Shown here: in pieces, positions 9,131-18,207 of the stretch
How the letters are laid out: every line of letters begins with the position of its first letter
Numbering within the stretch: position 1 is the first letter of the stretch
From: G965261475 sp965261475 [NCBI: bacterium]
GTDB lineage: Bacteria > SAR324 > XYD2-FULL-50-16
Assembly (NCBI GenBank): GCA_965261475.1
Contig: OZ253454.1
Span: 930,001 to 994,000, forward strand
Length of the DNA stretch: 64,000 nt
Reading direction: 5' to 3'
Translations under genes and position numbers: made by a program
The notes under the pieces: model-generated
Seen by the model: the letters and a program-made list of their open reading frames with translations, nothing else
Databases searched by the model: none
Told to the model about the DNA's origin: nothing

Positions 9131-10588
9131 TTAGACAAGTGTTTTCCAATTTTCTATCAAATAAATCAAGAGTCTGACCCCTACAGCTGTTGAGCCTTTT
9201 GTATGGTGTTCTTGTTTGCCGCTCCAAGCAGTGCCAGCAATGTCTAGATGCGCCCAAGGAGTATCTCCTACAAAATTTTTGAGAAACATACCAGCAGTAA
9301 TAGCGCCGCCGCCTTTACTACCTATATTGCTTAAATCTGTTTGTTTGCCTTGAATTTGTTTTTGATATTCTTCTGTTGCGGGCAATCTCCAAACTTTGTC
9401 GTAAGTAGCTATACCAGCTTTTTCTAATTGCTGTGCTAAAGAATCGTTGTTAGACATTAGACCAGAGTAATGACTGCCTAGCGCTACTACGCAGGCTCCC
9501 GTCAAAGTAGCTAAATCAATCACAGCTTGTGGCTTAAATTTTGCTATTCCGTAAGCTAGGGCATCTGCTAAAATTAACCTACCCTCAGCATCTGTATTAT
9601 CTACCTCAATAGTTTTTCCATTATAAGCTCTCAGTACATCTCCGGGTTTTAACGCTGAGCCACTAATTAAATTTTCTGATGTAGGAATGAGAGCTATCAC
9701 ATTAATTGCAGGCTGTAATTTAGATATAGCCCGCATAGCTCCTAAAACTGCTGCTCCACCACACATATCAAACTTCATCTCGTCCATATTAGCAGACGGT
9801 TTCACGCTAATTCCGCCGCAATCAAAAGTTAATCCCTTGCCTACGAGCAACAAGGTATCTTTTGTTTTTTGAGGAGAGTAATATTCCATCATAACCAAGT
9901 AGGCGTCTTTATCGGAGCCTTGAGACACTCCCAAAATACAATCCATTTTTTCTTTTTTGAGTTTTTTTTCATCTAAAAAACTACTCTTTACGCTGCTTGC
10001 TTTAGCTATTTTTTTTGCTTCTGTAACAAACATTTCTGGATAAAAATAATTTGCGGGGCTATTGGCGCAGTCCTTAGCAAGAGCACAAGCATCTGCTACA
10101 ATTTGTGCTTTTTTTACAATTTTAGCAATATCTACACAATCACTAAAAAGACGAATTTTGCTTGGCAATTGCTGCGTGAGTGAACTTTTAAATTTTACAT
10201 ATCTATAGCTAGCTAGTAGAATTCCTTCTAAAAAAGATTCTAGAGCATAACTCTGCGTTATTCCTTTTGGTAAATTAGCGCTGCTAAAAAGAGTAAGATC
10301 AGCCTCTTGTTTATTTTTATCAAAAATATTCTTACCTACTCTTCCACCTGCATGTAGAAAATCTTTAAAATCTTTCTGCAGAGCTAAATTGATCAGTAAA
10401 AATTTTTTATCTTTTGAATATAAAATAATTTGTTTTGTATCTTTTGTTGTTTGTTGACGAAGAGTAGCTTCAATCCACTCCTTCTCTAAACAACCTGGAC
10501 CTAACAACTTATTATTTTTATCAAAAAATAAAATTTGCAAAGGAGATGCTCCAGATTTGCTTCCTTGTTTTTCTAAAATAATTTTCAT
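9131..10588 (-). CDS. pepA: Leucyl aminopeptidase (peptidase M17)
   Basis: A 485-residue cytosolic aminopeptidase with the usual two-domain layout. The C-terminal catalytic half carries LLLVGKGLTFDCGGISVKPS (metal-binding Lys/Asp), MKFDMCGGAAVLGAMRA, and the family signature NTDAEGRLILADALAY, with zinc and catalytic residues in place. It removes N-terminal residues from peptides. The start is ATG, with a 117-bp gap to the divergent ftsI, so this is the first gene of a minus-strand operon running into moaE. Confidence 0.94.
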   Translation of the reverse strand: MKIILEKQGSKSGASPLQILFFDKNNKLLGPGCLEKEWIEATLRQQTTKDTKQIILYSKDKKFLLINLALQKDFKDFLHAGGRVGKNIFDKNKQEADLTLFSSANLPKGITQSYALESFLEGILLASYRYVKFKSSLTQQLPSKIRLFSDCVDIAKIVKKAQIVADACALAKDCANSPANYFYPEMFVTEAKKIAKASSVKSSFLDEKKLKKEKMDCILGVSQGSDKDAYLVMMEYYSPQKTKDTLLLVGKGLTFDCGGISVKPSANMDEMKFDMCGGAAVLGAMRAISKLQPAINVIALIPTSENLISGSALKPGDVLRAYNGKTIEVDNTDAEGRLILADALAYGIAKFKPQAVIDLATLTGACVVALGSHYSGLMSNNDSLAQQLEKAGIATYDKVWRLPATEEYQKQIQGKQTDLSNIGSKGGGAITAGMFLKNFVGDTPWAHLDIAGTAWSGKQEHHTKGSTAVGVRLLIYLIENWKTLV

Positions 10589-10711
10589 AAACTTTTAAAA
10601 TAGTTCAATCTATTCAACTAGAATAAAAAGAAAATAAATAAAAATCAATTTTTTCTTGATAACGGCATATTTTTTTCTTGTCTTTTAGTAAAATCAAACT
10701 ATATTTTGGAT

Positions 10712-12415
10712 ATGATCTTAGACAAAATTAGAAAAATAGAAAAAAATACAACTACCAATAAATACTTCTTTGTCACACGAATTACTATTGTTAAATATTT
10801 TTTATTTTTTGCTTTTTTACTAGTACTAGCTCGCTCTGTAGAATTACAAATTTTTCAATCAAAAAAATTAGATCAAATTGCTATCAAGCAATATCAAAAT
10901 TTCAAAAATCTGCAAATACAAAGAGGAAAAATTTTTGACTCTCGCGGTAATATTTTATCTACTTCTATTCCTTACTATTCTGTTTTTGTCTTGCCCAAAC
11001 AAATCAAAAATCCTGTACTAGCAATAAAAAAATTAGCTAAAGTTTTAGAAGAGAGCGAAGAGCAGATTGCCAAAAAAATAAATTCTCAAAAAAAGTTTAT
11101 TTGGATTAAAAAATTTTTTGACGCCAACCTCAAAAAAGATTTAGATAACCTGCAAATTACAGGAGTGCATGTAGTTAGGGATTTTAAAAGATACTATCCT
11201 CTAAAAGATTTTGCTGCTCACATTTTAGGTTTTGTGGGTTATGATTCTAAAGGATTAGAAGGCATAGAATACAAATATAACGACCATTTATTAAAAAAAA
11301 ACGCCGTAACTTCTGCCAACAAAACTTACGAAGGAGGGAGTATATTTTTATCTATTGACGAAAATATTCAATACTTCGCACAAAAAAATTTAGCAAAATA
11401 CGCCAAAAAATATCAAGCTCTATATGGACAAGTAATTGTGATGGAAAGCAAAACTGCTGCTATTTTAGCTATGGCGAATTATCCCAATTACGACCCAAAC
11501 AATTTTTTAAATTACCAAAACAGTATTTATTTTAACAGAGCAGTAAATGCAGCTTACGAACCAGGATCAACATTTAAGATTATTACAATCGCAGCAGCTT
11601 TAGAAGAAAATTTGATTAGTGCAAACCAAAAAATTTACTGCGAACAAGGCTCTATTTTTATTGGGGGAAGCATTATTCGCGACTCTAGCCCTCATAGCTA
11701 TCTCACGCTGCAACAAATATTACAAAAATCTTCTAATATCTGTGCTTTAAAAATAGGCAGAAGATTGACGCAAAAAAAATTCTACCAATATATCCAAAAT
11801 TTTGGCTTTGGAAAAAAAACAGCTATTGAACTTCCTGGAGAAATTAGAGGTATTGTCAAAGATTACAAAAAATGGAGCCTCCTAGATTTAGCAGTCATTT
11901 CTTACGGTCATTCTATCTCGGTTACTCCTATTCAACTAATCTCCGCCGTCAATACTATTGCCAATGATGGTGTTTATATTGCCCCTACAGTTATTAGTAA
12001 AATAGAAAATTCCCTGCACGATAATATCCCTCTACTCAGTAAAAAACACAAAAGAGTTATTAGCGTCAAAACTGCTAGAATAATAAAAAAAATGCTAGTA
12101 AGTGTCACAGAAAAAGGAGGTACAGGAAGTGCTGCTAAAATTTTAGGTATTGATGTCGCTGGGAAAACAGGAACTACCAAAAAATATGATAAACAATTAA
12201 AAAAATATTCTGATGAAAAACATACCCTGTCTTTTGTAGGTTTTTTTCCAGCACAGGACCCAGAATTAACCATTCTTGTAATTTTAGACGAGCCCCAAAG
12301 AAACCAAGACCACTACAGCGCTGCTCCTTTATTCAAAGAGATTGCTACGAATGCTATCCGCTATCATAGATTAGCTAATGATTACGAAAAAAAATGGGCA
12401 ATCAAGAAAAAATAA
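10712..12415 (+). CDS. ftsI: Peptidoglycan D,D-transpeptidase FtsI (PBP3)
   Basis: A class B penicillin-binding protein of about 567 residues. It has a short cytoplasmic N terminus, one transmembrane anchor (YFLFFAFLLVLARSVELQIF), and a pedestal domain with RGKIFDSRGNILS. The transpeptidase domain has SxxK (EPGSTFKI, about residue 290), SxN (SSNIC) and KTGT (AGKTGTTKK, about residue 488). It cross-links septal peptidoglycan. An in-frame TTG at 10706 lies two codons upstream; the ATG at 10712 is preferred. An RDD-family membrane protein follows after 20 bases. ftsQ lies separately at 19.3 kb, so the usual dcw cluster is broken up. Confidence 0.92.
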   Translation: MILDKIRKIEKNTTTNKYFFVTRITIVKYFLFFAFLLVLARSVELQIFQSKKLDQIAIKQYQNFKNLQIQRGKIFDSRGNILSTSIPYYSVFVLPKQIKNPVLAIKKLAKVLEESEEQIAKKINSQKKFIWIKKFFDANLKKDLDNLQITGVHVVRDFKRYYPLKDFAAHILGFVGYDSKGLEGIEYKYNDHLLKKNAVTSANKTYEGGSIFLSIDENIQYFAQKNLAKYAKKYQALYGQVIVMESKTAAILAMANYPNYDPNNFLNYQNSIYFNRAVNAAYEPGSTFKIITIAAALEENLISANQKIYCEQGSIFIGGSIIRDSSPHSYLTLQQILQKSSNICALKIGRRLTQKKFYQYIQNFGFGKKTAIELPGEIRGIVKDYKKWSLLDLAVISYGHSISVTPIQLISAVNTIANDGVYIAPTVISKIENSLHDNIPLLSKKHKRVISVKTARIIKKMLVSVTEKGGTGSAAKILGIDVAGKTGTTKKYDKQLKKYSDEKHTLSFVGFFPAQDPELTILVILDEPQRNQDHYSAAPLFKEIATNAIRYHRLANDYEKKWAIKKK

Positions 12416-12435
12416 ATACTGTTGCAAACTAGATA

Positions 12436-13185
12436 ATGATTGCTACACCGCTAAGGAGAATATTGGCTTTTTTATTAGATTCTTTGTTTTTTGTTTGTTT
12501 TTTTCGCTTTACTCTCTTGCCTTTATTTATTGCGAAACAATGGGATATTTACTTTGATTTTAAAAATACTATTGTGATACCAACTATTGTTGGAATAATT
12601 TTGTTTTTCTTTAAAGATTCTTTATACGGAGTAAGCATAGGTAAATTCTTTTTATCTATACGCATAAAAAAAGTGCAAAAAAAAAACCTTGCTCCATCCT
12701 TTTTTGCTCTTTTTATGAGAAATATACCGCTATTACTTTGCCCTTTAGAGCTATTTTTTTTACTCTACAATAAGTATGCTCGGAGATTTGGAGATCACTT
12801 AGCAGGCTCCTTTGTTTTAACTCTTCAAGACAAGGAATACCAGAAAAATCCTGTTCGTTGGTTCAGTAAAAAAGTAATCTTTTTTATTTTTTTAATATCA
12901 TTTTTAGTTTCAGGTTACTTTATTGTATCTCCTTTACAAGTTAAAAAATCTTATGCTTTTGAAATTAGCACAAAAAAACTAGAAAATGATAGACATGTAT
13001 TGCAGCAATTCGGTAAAATTAGAAAATATAGCTACTGGAACGAATTCTACTATGATCAGCAACAAAAATTACATTTAAATTATAAATTTTACGGACAATA
13101 TTTTAGTGGTAGGGTTAATTTTATACTAGAATTTGATCAAGATAATTATTATTTAATCAAAAAAATGGAGATTTTTGAAAAATAA
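12436..13185 (+). CDS. RDD family membrane protein
   Basis: A 249-residue protein with the N-terminal RDD signature: LRRILAFLLDSLFF, where arginine and aspartate flank the first membrane helix, then a second helix (IVIPTIVGIILFFF), GVSIGKFFLSIRI, and RFGDHLAGSFVL, the end of the domain. A third helix lies at about residues 138-160 (VIFFIFLISFLVSGYFIV), followed by about 85 residues outside the membrane (QQFGKIRKYSYWNEFYYD through YYLIKKMEI) that resemble Coa1-like domains sometimes fused to RDD proteins; that part is a weak resemblance. RDD proteins are poorly characterised, with transport or ion-exchange roles suggested in a few cases. Confidence 0.75.
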   Translation: MIATPLRRILAFLLDSLFFVCFFRFTLLPLFIAKQWDIYFDFKNTIVIPTIVGIILFFFKDSLYGVSIGKFFLSIRIKKVQKKNLAPSFFALFMRNIPLLLCPLELFFLLYNKYARRFGDHLAGSFVLTLQDKEYQKNPVRWFSKKVIFFIFLISFLVSGYFIVSPLQVKKSYAFEISTKKLENDRHVLQQFGKIRKYSYWNEFYYDQQQKLHLNYKFYGQYFSGRVNFILEFDQDNYYLIKKMEIFEK

Positions 13186-13186
13186 A

Positions 13187-13215
13187 TTGACTTGAATGTA
13201 AAGCTATACTAGCAT
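13187..13215 (+). promoter_or_regulatory. Candidate sigma70-type promoter
   Basis: TTGACT at 13187-13192 and TAGCAT at 13210-13215 are separated by 17 bases, 32 bases before the ATG of the 628-residue gene. The -35 box begins 2 bases after the RDD gene stop. In DNA this AT-rich such boxes arise by chance fairly often, so this is only a candidate. Confidence 0.35.
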
Positions 13216-13247
13216 AGGAGCTTGAGTAGCATATTAAAAATAAAACT

Positions 13248-15134
13248 ATGGAGAATCAAATAGGACCTGATGTAATACATCCGGAAGTTGAAAGTGCAGT
13301 TGGTAGTAGGAACTCGCTTGCTAGAGAAGGAAGAAACGAGGACGAAGAAAATCGTCTGTTAGCTAGCGAGGAAGTGGATAAAATTTTGAATCATATATCC
13401 TCAAAACTACCTCCAGAGGTATTAAGTAAAGTAGATATAATGAATGGAGTTAAGGAAAAATTGCATAATTATTACAACATATCGTATCAAAATATGTATA
13501 ACCGCTACATTACTACGGTAGAGGACGAGTTAGCTAAAAAATATAGAAGTTTAATTGCATCAGAGGAAGATAAAGGTCTTCACAAATATTCTCCTAGGCT
13601 AATTTCAGATATTTTAACTAATATCGGAGGCTTTACAAAATTTAATACTAACGAGATAGAAAAATCTGTTGTCAATATTTTTGGTCATTTGCAAGGGGCT
13701 ATTCAAAGAGAAACATATAATCTAGAAACAGAAACCAATGCAATTTTGAGACAAAAGATGGATATTGGTGCGTTTGTTAGGGGAGAAAATACTTATTCTA
13801 TTGCTAAGTGTAGTATTAAGGACAATCAAGAAAAACCAGCAACTGTCAGCGATTTAAAAATGGCTATCAATATCTTAGATTCTGAGTTAATCAGTCCGGT
13901 CTTACACCTACACGGCAGTGCTGCTTTATTATTACGCACTATAGCTTCTGAAGAAATTTCGGCTTATTTGGAGGACAAGATAACAAAAATCAACGCTAAT
14001 TTGCTAAATAGCGGTAAATCAGAACTTGTTGAAAATGAAGCTATCATTAAAAAAATATCTTTATTAGATGAGTATATCGGACAAGATGAGTCAGGAGAAG
14101 CAAAATTTGAGTTAGTAGCTAAACATATTTTAAAAGCTGTAGAAGAAGTTCCTAATGCCATAAAAAAAATTGATGCCTTAAGCCTTAGAGACAATATTCT
14201 GCTCATTTTAGAGAATGAAGGTATTCGTGACCGTGGATATAATACAGCAATCAATATTCTAACTTCGGTCTTAGACAGCTCAAAAATGGGGTATCAGCAT
14301 ATTGAAAATCAAAAAAATACTAGAATGTGTAGAATTAAAGAGTATGCAGATAATAATATAAGCGCATTGCCAGACGAAAGATATAATGTTCTTTTGAATT
14401 ATTACGATTTTCAACAAATTAAATCTATGCGACGAAGCTACGAGAAACAATTTATAGAATTTCAAAAAGGATTTAACGAAGCCTTAAGTTTAATTGAAAA
14501 AAATTACTTAGAGTACAAAAAAAAAAATAACGTTATAGATTATTCTGATGTTCTTGACGACATGAGACCAAAAGAGGTGACAGCCGAAGAAAGTTTTTTA
14601 AAAAAATTCCTTAAAGAAAAATCTCAAACAACAATTACCACAGTAGTCAATAAGAATGAGGTAGTAGATGATAAAGACAATGACACAACGTGGAGCGAGT
14701 TTCGCTTTATAGGACCAGACGAAGAAAACAAAGTCAAACAACACAGAAAATTTGATCTTGAGATTAGGGAATTAAAAGAGAAGCTTAATCATATTAAATC
14801 TCGTTTAGTACAGATCTACGCTAGGAATTTTCCAGAAGATCGTGTCCTTATCGAAGAAAGAATAGAAACTCTGAACGATAGATTTAATACTTTTGCTAGC
14901 AAAGTCAATCCATTCCAATTACAACCTGGTATTTGTTTGGAAATTAATATTACTTCTGTTAAAAGAAAAAAAACTACCATTATGTCTATGGCAAATGTAT
15001 TGAATGAGTTCTTGCATAATATTTCCAGAGGATTCTCGGATGCTGCTTTTGCTAGTTTTCAACGTAGAAGATCTACAGTAAAAGATGGATTGGAAGATAC
15101 ATTTTCTTCCTTTGATAGCAATTTACAAGCTTAG
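13248..15134 (+). CDS. Hypothetical hydrophilic helical protein, 628 aa
   Basis: A long ATG-initiated frame with ordinary codon use, so a real gene, but no family was recognised. It has no signal peptide or membrane helix. The N terminus is acidic and probably disordered (NSLAREGRNEDEENRL). Most of the remainder is predicted helical, with a heptad-like stretch near residues 500-540 (LEIRELKEKLNHIKSRL). A basic C-terminal segment (SVKRKKTTIMSMANVLNEFL, SFQRRRSTVKDGL) precedes the end. It seems to be a monocistronic unit, with a candidate promoter upstream and a strong hairpin 10 bases after the stop. A cytoskeletal, structural or secreted-effector role would all be guesses. Confidence 0.72.
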   Translation: MENQIGPDVIHPEVESAVGSRNSLAREGRNEDEENRLLASEEVDKILNHISSKLPPEVLSKVDIMNGVKEKLHNYYNISYQNMYNRYITTVEDELAKKYRSLIASEEDKGLHKYSPRLISDILTNIGGFTKFNTNEIEKSVVNIFGHLQGAIQRETYNLETETNAILRQKMDIGAFVRGENTYSIAKCSIKDNQEKPATVSDLKMAINILDSELISPVLHLHGSAALLLRTIASEEISAYLEDKITKINANLLNSGKSELVENEAIIKKISLLDEYIGQDESGEAKFELVAKHILKAVEEVPNAIKKIDALSLRDNILLILENEGIRDRGYNTAINILTSVLDSSKMGYQHIENQKNTRMCRIKEYADNNISALPDERYNVLLNYYDFQQIKSMRRSYEKQFIEFQKGFNEALSLIEKNYLEYKKKNNVIDYSDVLDDMRPKEVTAEESFLKKFLKEKSQTTITTVVNKNEVVDDKDNDTTWSEFRFIGPDEENKVKQHRKFDLEIRELKEKLNHIKSRLVQIYARNFPEDRVLIEERIETLNDRFNTFASKVNPFQLQPGICLEINITSVKRKKTTIMSMANVLNEFLHNISRGFSDAAFASFQRRRSTVKDGLEDTFSSFDSNLQA

Positions 15135-15143
15135 AAGTTTGTC

Positions 15144-15177
15144 TGGTAGTGAGTATACACCCAATGACTCACTACCA
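15144..15177. terminator. Hairpin between convergent genes
   Basis: An 11-bp perfect inverted repeat, TGGTAGTGAGT and ACTCACTACCA, encloses a 12-base loop between the stop codons of the 628-residue gene and ligA. It has no clear T-run on either side, so it could be a bidirectional terminator, an mRNA-stabilising 3' hairpin, or a protein-binding palindrome. Confidence 0.6.
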
Positions 15178-15184
15178 CAGGTCT

Positions 15185-17161
15185 CTAAATTTTGAACTCT
15201 TGTCTAAATTCTGTTTCCTCTAGCACCCTGATGCCCCATTCTTTCGCTTTTGCTATTTTAGAACTATTTTTTGTGCTAGACTCCGCAAGTAAAATAGTTG
15301 TTTTTTTATTTATTTGAGAAGTGACCTTAAATCCTTTGGTTTCTAATATTTCTTTCCACCGATTCCTTGATAAAGAAAGCTCGCCAGTAATTGCAATACT
15401 ACCTAACTTAGCGTTTTTTTCTTCATAATTTTTGAAAGCAACTCCATTAGTTTTTAAATCTAACAATAAATTTTTATTTTGCTTGAGCCAGTTTAAAACA
15501 GAATCTATAACTATATCACCAAAATTTTCAAGTTTTTCTAAAACTGCTCTTTCTATCACAATTAGTCCATCTATATTTTTTGAAGCACTAGCTAGTTGTT
15601 TAGAAAAATTTTCTCCAATATGAGGAATTCCGATAGCATAAATTAATTTATCTAGCTTCTTGTTTTTACTTTGCTCTATATTTAGAAAAAGCTCTGTTAA
15701 GGATTTTTCGCCAAAACCCTCTAAGGCACTTATCAGGTCTTTTTTTATATACAAAGTATAAATCTCAGATATTTGTGTTAGCCAACCTGTTTCAAAAAAT
15801 TTTTTAAGCCTGCTAGGACCCAAAGTTTTAATATCCATCCCTTTTTTTGAAACATAATGCTCTAAATTACCTAGAATAATAGCAGGGCATAATTGATTAG
15901 TGCAATAAAGATCAATTTTTGTACCACTCATTGTTAATGCTTGATGACATTGAGGACAATCAGTGGGAGGCAAAAAAGGTTTATCGCTGCTTCTTTGTGT
16001 AAGATTGACTGCCACTACTTTTGGTATAATATCTCCTCCTTTTTCGATAATAAGGGTATCATTGTTACGAATATCTAATTTTTGAATTTGAGCGTAATTA
16101 TACAAAGATGCTTTCTGTACTCTAGTGCTTAAAAGTTCTACAGGCTCTAACCAGGCTACAGGCGTAATTACTCCAGAGCGTCCAACAAAATTCTCAATAT
16201 ATTTTAGTTTAGTTTGGACTTGCTGAGATTGAAACTTAAGAGCAATAGCCCACTTTGGACTTTTAGAATCAGCCCCTAGAACTTGACGCAAGCTACTGTT
16301 ATTTACCCTGCAAACTATGCCATCAATTTGGAAAGAAAATTTTTCTCTTTTTGCCATAATCATTTGTTGATAATTCCATATTTTATCTAAATCATTGCTC
16401 AGGCAATACTCAGGAAAAATTAGAAAACCTAGTTTCTTTAACTCTATTAAATTTAGGTGGTGCGTCGTACTAAAAGCACCACTTAAGATATCATAGATAA
16501 AAATTTTAAGCCCTCTATTGCTAATATCTGTATCCTTCATACGCACAGTGCCTACAGTCGCATTACGAGGATTTTTATAAGGAGCTTCTCCCTTGATTTG
16601 TTTTTGTTTATTAAACCTCTCAAAAGATTCTTTAGGGAAGAAAATTTCTCCTCTCAATTCAAAATCTTTTTTATAACTAACTTGTTTAGGTAAGGAAACT
16701 ATTTGTTTGATATTTCTAGTTAAATCTTCCCCTACTTGACCATCTCCTCTAGTAATAGATTGAAAAAAAATTCCTTTTTTGTAAAAAAGAGAAATAGCCA
16801 TACCATCTACTTTAAAATCACAATAAAAATCTAATTGTTGTTTTGTCTTTTTTAGCAGTGTTTGATGCCACTGGACTAATTCTTCTTTTGTATAAATATT
16901 CTTGAGACTCAACATAGCCGTTTGATGAGCAATATTAGCAAAATTTGTATTGATGCCGTCATTGATCTTGCTCGTAGGGCTACTTTGAAGTTTTAACATA
17001 GAAAATTTATTTTCTAGCACTTTAAGTTCGTTTTCTAATTTATCGTATTGAGCATCACTCAATTCAGAATCCCCATGTTGATAATATTGATGAGATGCAT
17101 TACTTAAAATTCTAATTAACTTTTGCATTCTTTTTTTTGCTATCTCAAAATTATGTGTCAT
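15185..17161 (-). CDS. ligA: NAD-dependent DNA ligase LigA
   Basis: A 658-residue ligase, near the usual 670. The adenylation domain has DFKVDGMAISLFYKKG with the nucleotide-accepting lysine, RGDGQVGEDLTRNIKQI and RGEIFFPK; the OB fold has NDTLIIEKGGDIIPKV. The four-cysteine zinc site is CPQCH...CTNQLCPA, followed by helix-hairpin-helix repeats and a BRCT domain at the C terminus (IAITGELSLSRNRWKEILE). It seals nicks in replication and repair. Its ATG overlaps the stop codon of the upstream deacetylase gene by one base, indicating a coupled operon. Confidence 0.95.
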   Translation of the reverse strand: MTHNFEIAKKRMQKLIRILSNASHQYYQHGDSELSDAQYDKLENELKVLENKFSMLKLQSSPTSKINDGINTNFANIAHQTAMLSLKNIYTKEELVQWHQTLLKKTKQQLDFYCDFKVDGMAISLFYKKGIFFQSITRGDGQVGEDLTRNIKQIVSLPKQVSYKKDFELRGEIFFPKESFERFNKQKQIKGEAPYKNPRNATVGTVRMKDTDISNRGLKIFIYDILSGAFSTTHHLNLIELKKLGFLIFPEYCLSNDLDKIWNYQQMIMAKREKFSFQIDGIVCRVNNSSLRQVLGADSKSPKWAIALKFQSQQVQTKLKYIENFVGRSGVITPVAWLEPVELLSTRVQKASLYNYAQIQKLDIRNNDTLIIEKGGDIIPKVVAVNLTQRSSDKPFLPPTDCPQCHQALTMSGTKIDLYCTNQLCPAIILGNLEHYVSKKGMDIKTLGPSRLKKFFETGWLTQISEIYTLYIKKDLISALEGFGEKSLTELFLNIEQSKNKKLDKLIYAIGIPHIGENFSKQLASASKNIDGLIVIERAVLEKLENFGDIVIDSVLNWLKQNKNLLLDLKTNGVAFKNYEEKNAKLGSIAITGELSLSRNRWKEILETKGFKVTSQINKKTTILLAESSTKNSSKIAKAKEWGIRVLEETEFRQEFKI

Positions 17162-18201
17162 TAGTTTTTTTTAGTGCTCTTAATAATAGAAAAATCTTGA
17201 AAAATAATACCTTTTTTTTGTAGGCGAGGCATAAGCACCGCTAACACTTGGTAGGTTTCAAGATAAGGATGTCCTATAGCAATACTCTCGCCCCTACGGT
17301 AAGCTATTTTAACCGCAGTTATTAGTTGCTGCGCTATAGCAAGATGTTGCTTAAAATTATCTAAAAATATATCTCTTTCGTAATACAAGACTTGGTGTTG
17401 GCGTGCAAGCTGCTTACTAATTTGACCGCTTGCGGTCTTGCTATCTAAAAAAAATAAATTCTCTTGCTTTAAATACTCCATTACCGCAGACATGCCTACT
17501 AAATCATTGATAAAAGAAGAGCCCATATGATTACTGATACCTACACGAAAAGGGACCGTATCTAAAGATTGCTTGATTTTTCTTCTAATATCTACAATAT
17601 TATCTGTATTAAATAAGGTGATTGTTTCTGTATTGTTATTTGCCTTAGCTTCCATAGGCATATGTAGCAAAATGGATTTATGATGTTGCTCAAAAGTCTG
17701 AGCAATTAAAAAACTCTGCGGTAAATTAGGTAAAATAGCAAAAGTAATTGATTGCTCTAGAGTTAAAAACATTGTTGCTTTTGCTAGGTTGTAACCAAAA
17801 TCATCTATAATAATAAAAACTCTAGGGAATAAAAAATTTTTTTGAAATTTTATTTTTTCTACAAACTCAATTAATTGCTTTTCAATCATTGGATCTATTT
17901 TAATTGCCTGATTAGAATCTTTGGTAGGCTTGTAAACTATCTCATTGATGCTAGCTGATGCAGCTTGTTCTACACTAGAATCTGTAGGTGCTGTCATACT
18001 CAAAACAGAACTATCTATTATTACTTCCTTGGGCACTGTAGATTTAATAGTATCTTGATGCAAAACTTGGTAAGTAGCAGCAAATACAATGCTAAAAATT
18101 AAAAAAACTCCAAGAATAATTTTGTATTTAGATGTAGTTTTTTTAAAAAACAAAGTTTTAAGTTTTTTTTTACTGCTTGCTTTTAAATCTAAAAATTGCA
18201 T
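17161..18201 (-). CDS. Divergent polysaccharide deacetylase (YibQ/DUF610 type)
   Basis: A 346-residue protein with a basic N terminus, one membrane anchor or uncleaved signal at about residues 27-46 (IILGVFLIFSIVFAATYQVL), a linker, then a NodB-like deacetylase fold: FIIIDDFGYNLAKA, ITFAILPNL, ILLHMPMEA, ISNHMGSSF, FFLDSKT and IGHPYLET. These motifs define the periplasmic YibQ family, whose substrate is not established and which usually neighbours cell-envelope hydrolases. It overlaps the ligA start by one base. Confidence 0.83.
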   Translation of the reverse strand: MQFLDLKASSKKKLKTLFFKKTTSKYKIILGVFLIFSIVFAATYQVLHQDTIKSTVPKEVIIDSSVLSMTAPTDSSVEQAASASINEIVYKPTKDSNQAIKIDPMIEKQLIEFVEKIKFQKNFLFPRVFIIIDDFGYNLAKATMFLTLEQSITFAILPNLPQSFLIAQTFEQHHKSILLHMPMEAKANNNTETITLFNTDNIVDIRRKIKQSLDTVPFRVGISNHMGSSFINDLVGMSAVMEYLKQENLFFLDSKTASGQISKQLARQHQVLYYERDIFLDNFKQHLAIAQQLITAVKIAYRRGESIAIGHPYLETYQVLAVLMPRLQKKGIIFQDFSIIKSTKKN

Positions 18202-18207
18202 TATTAT

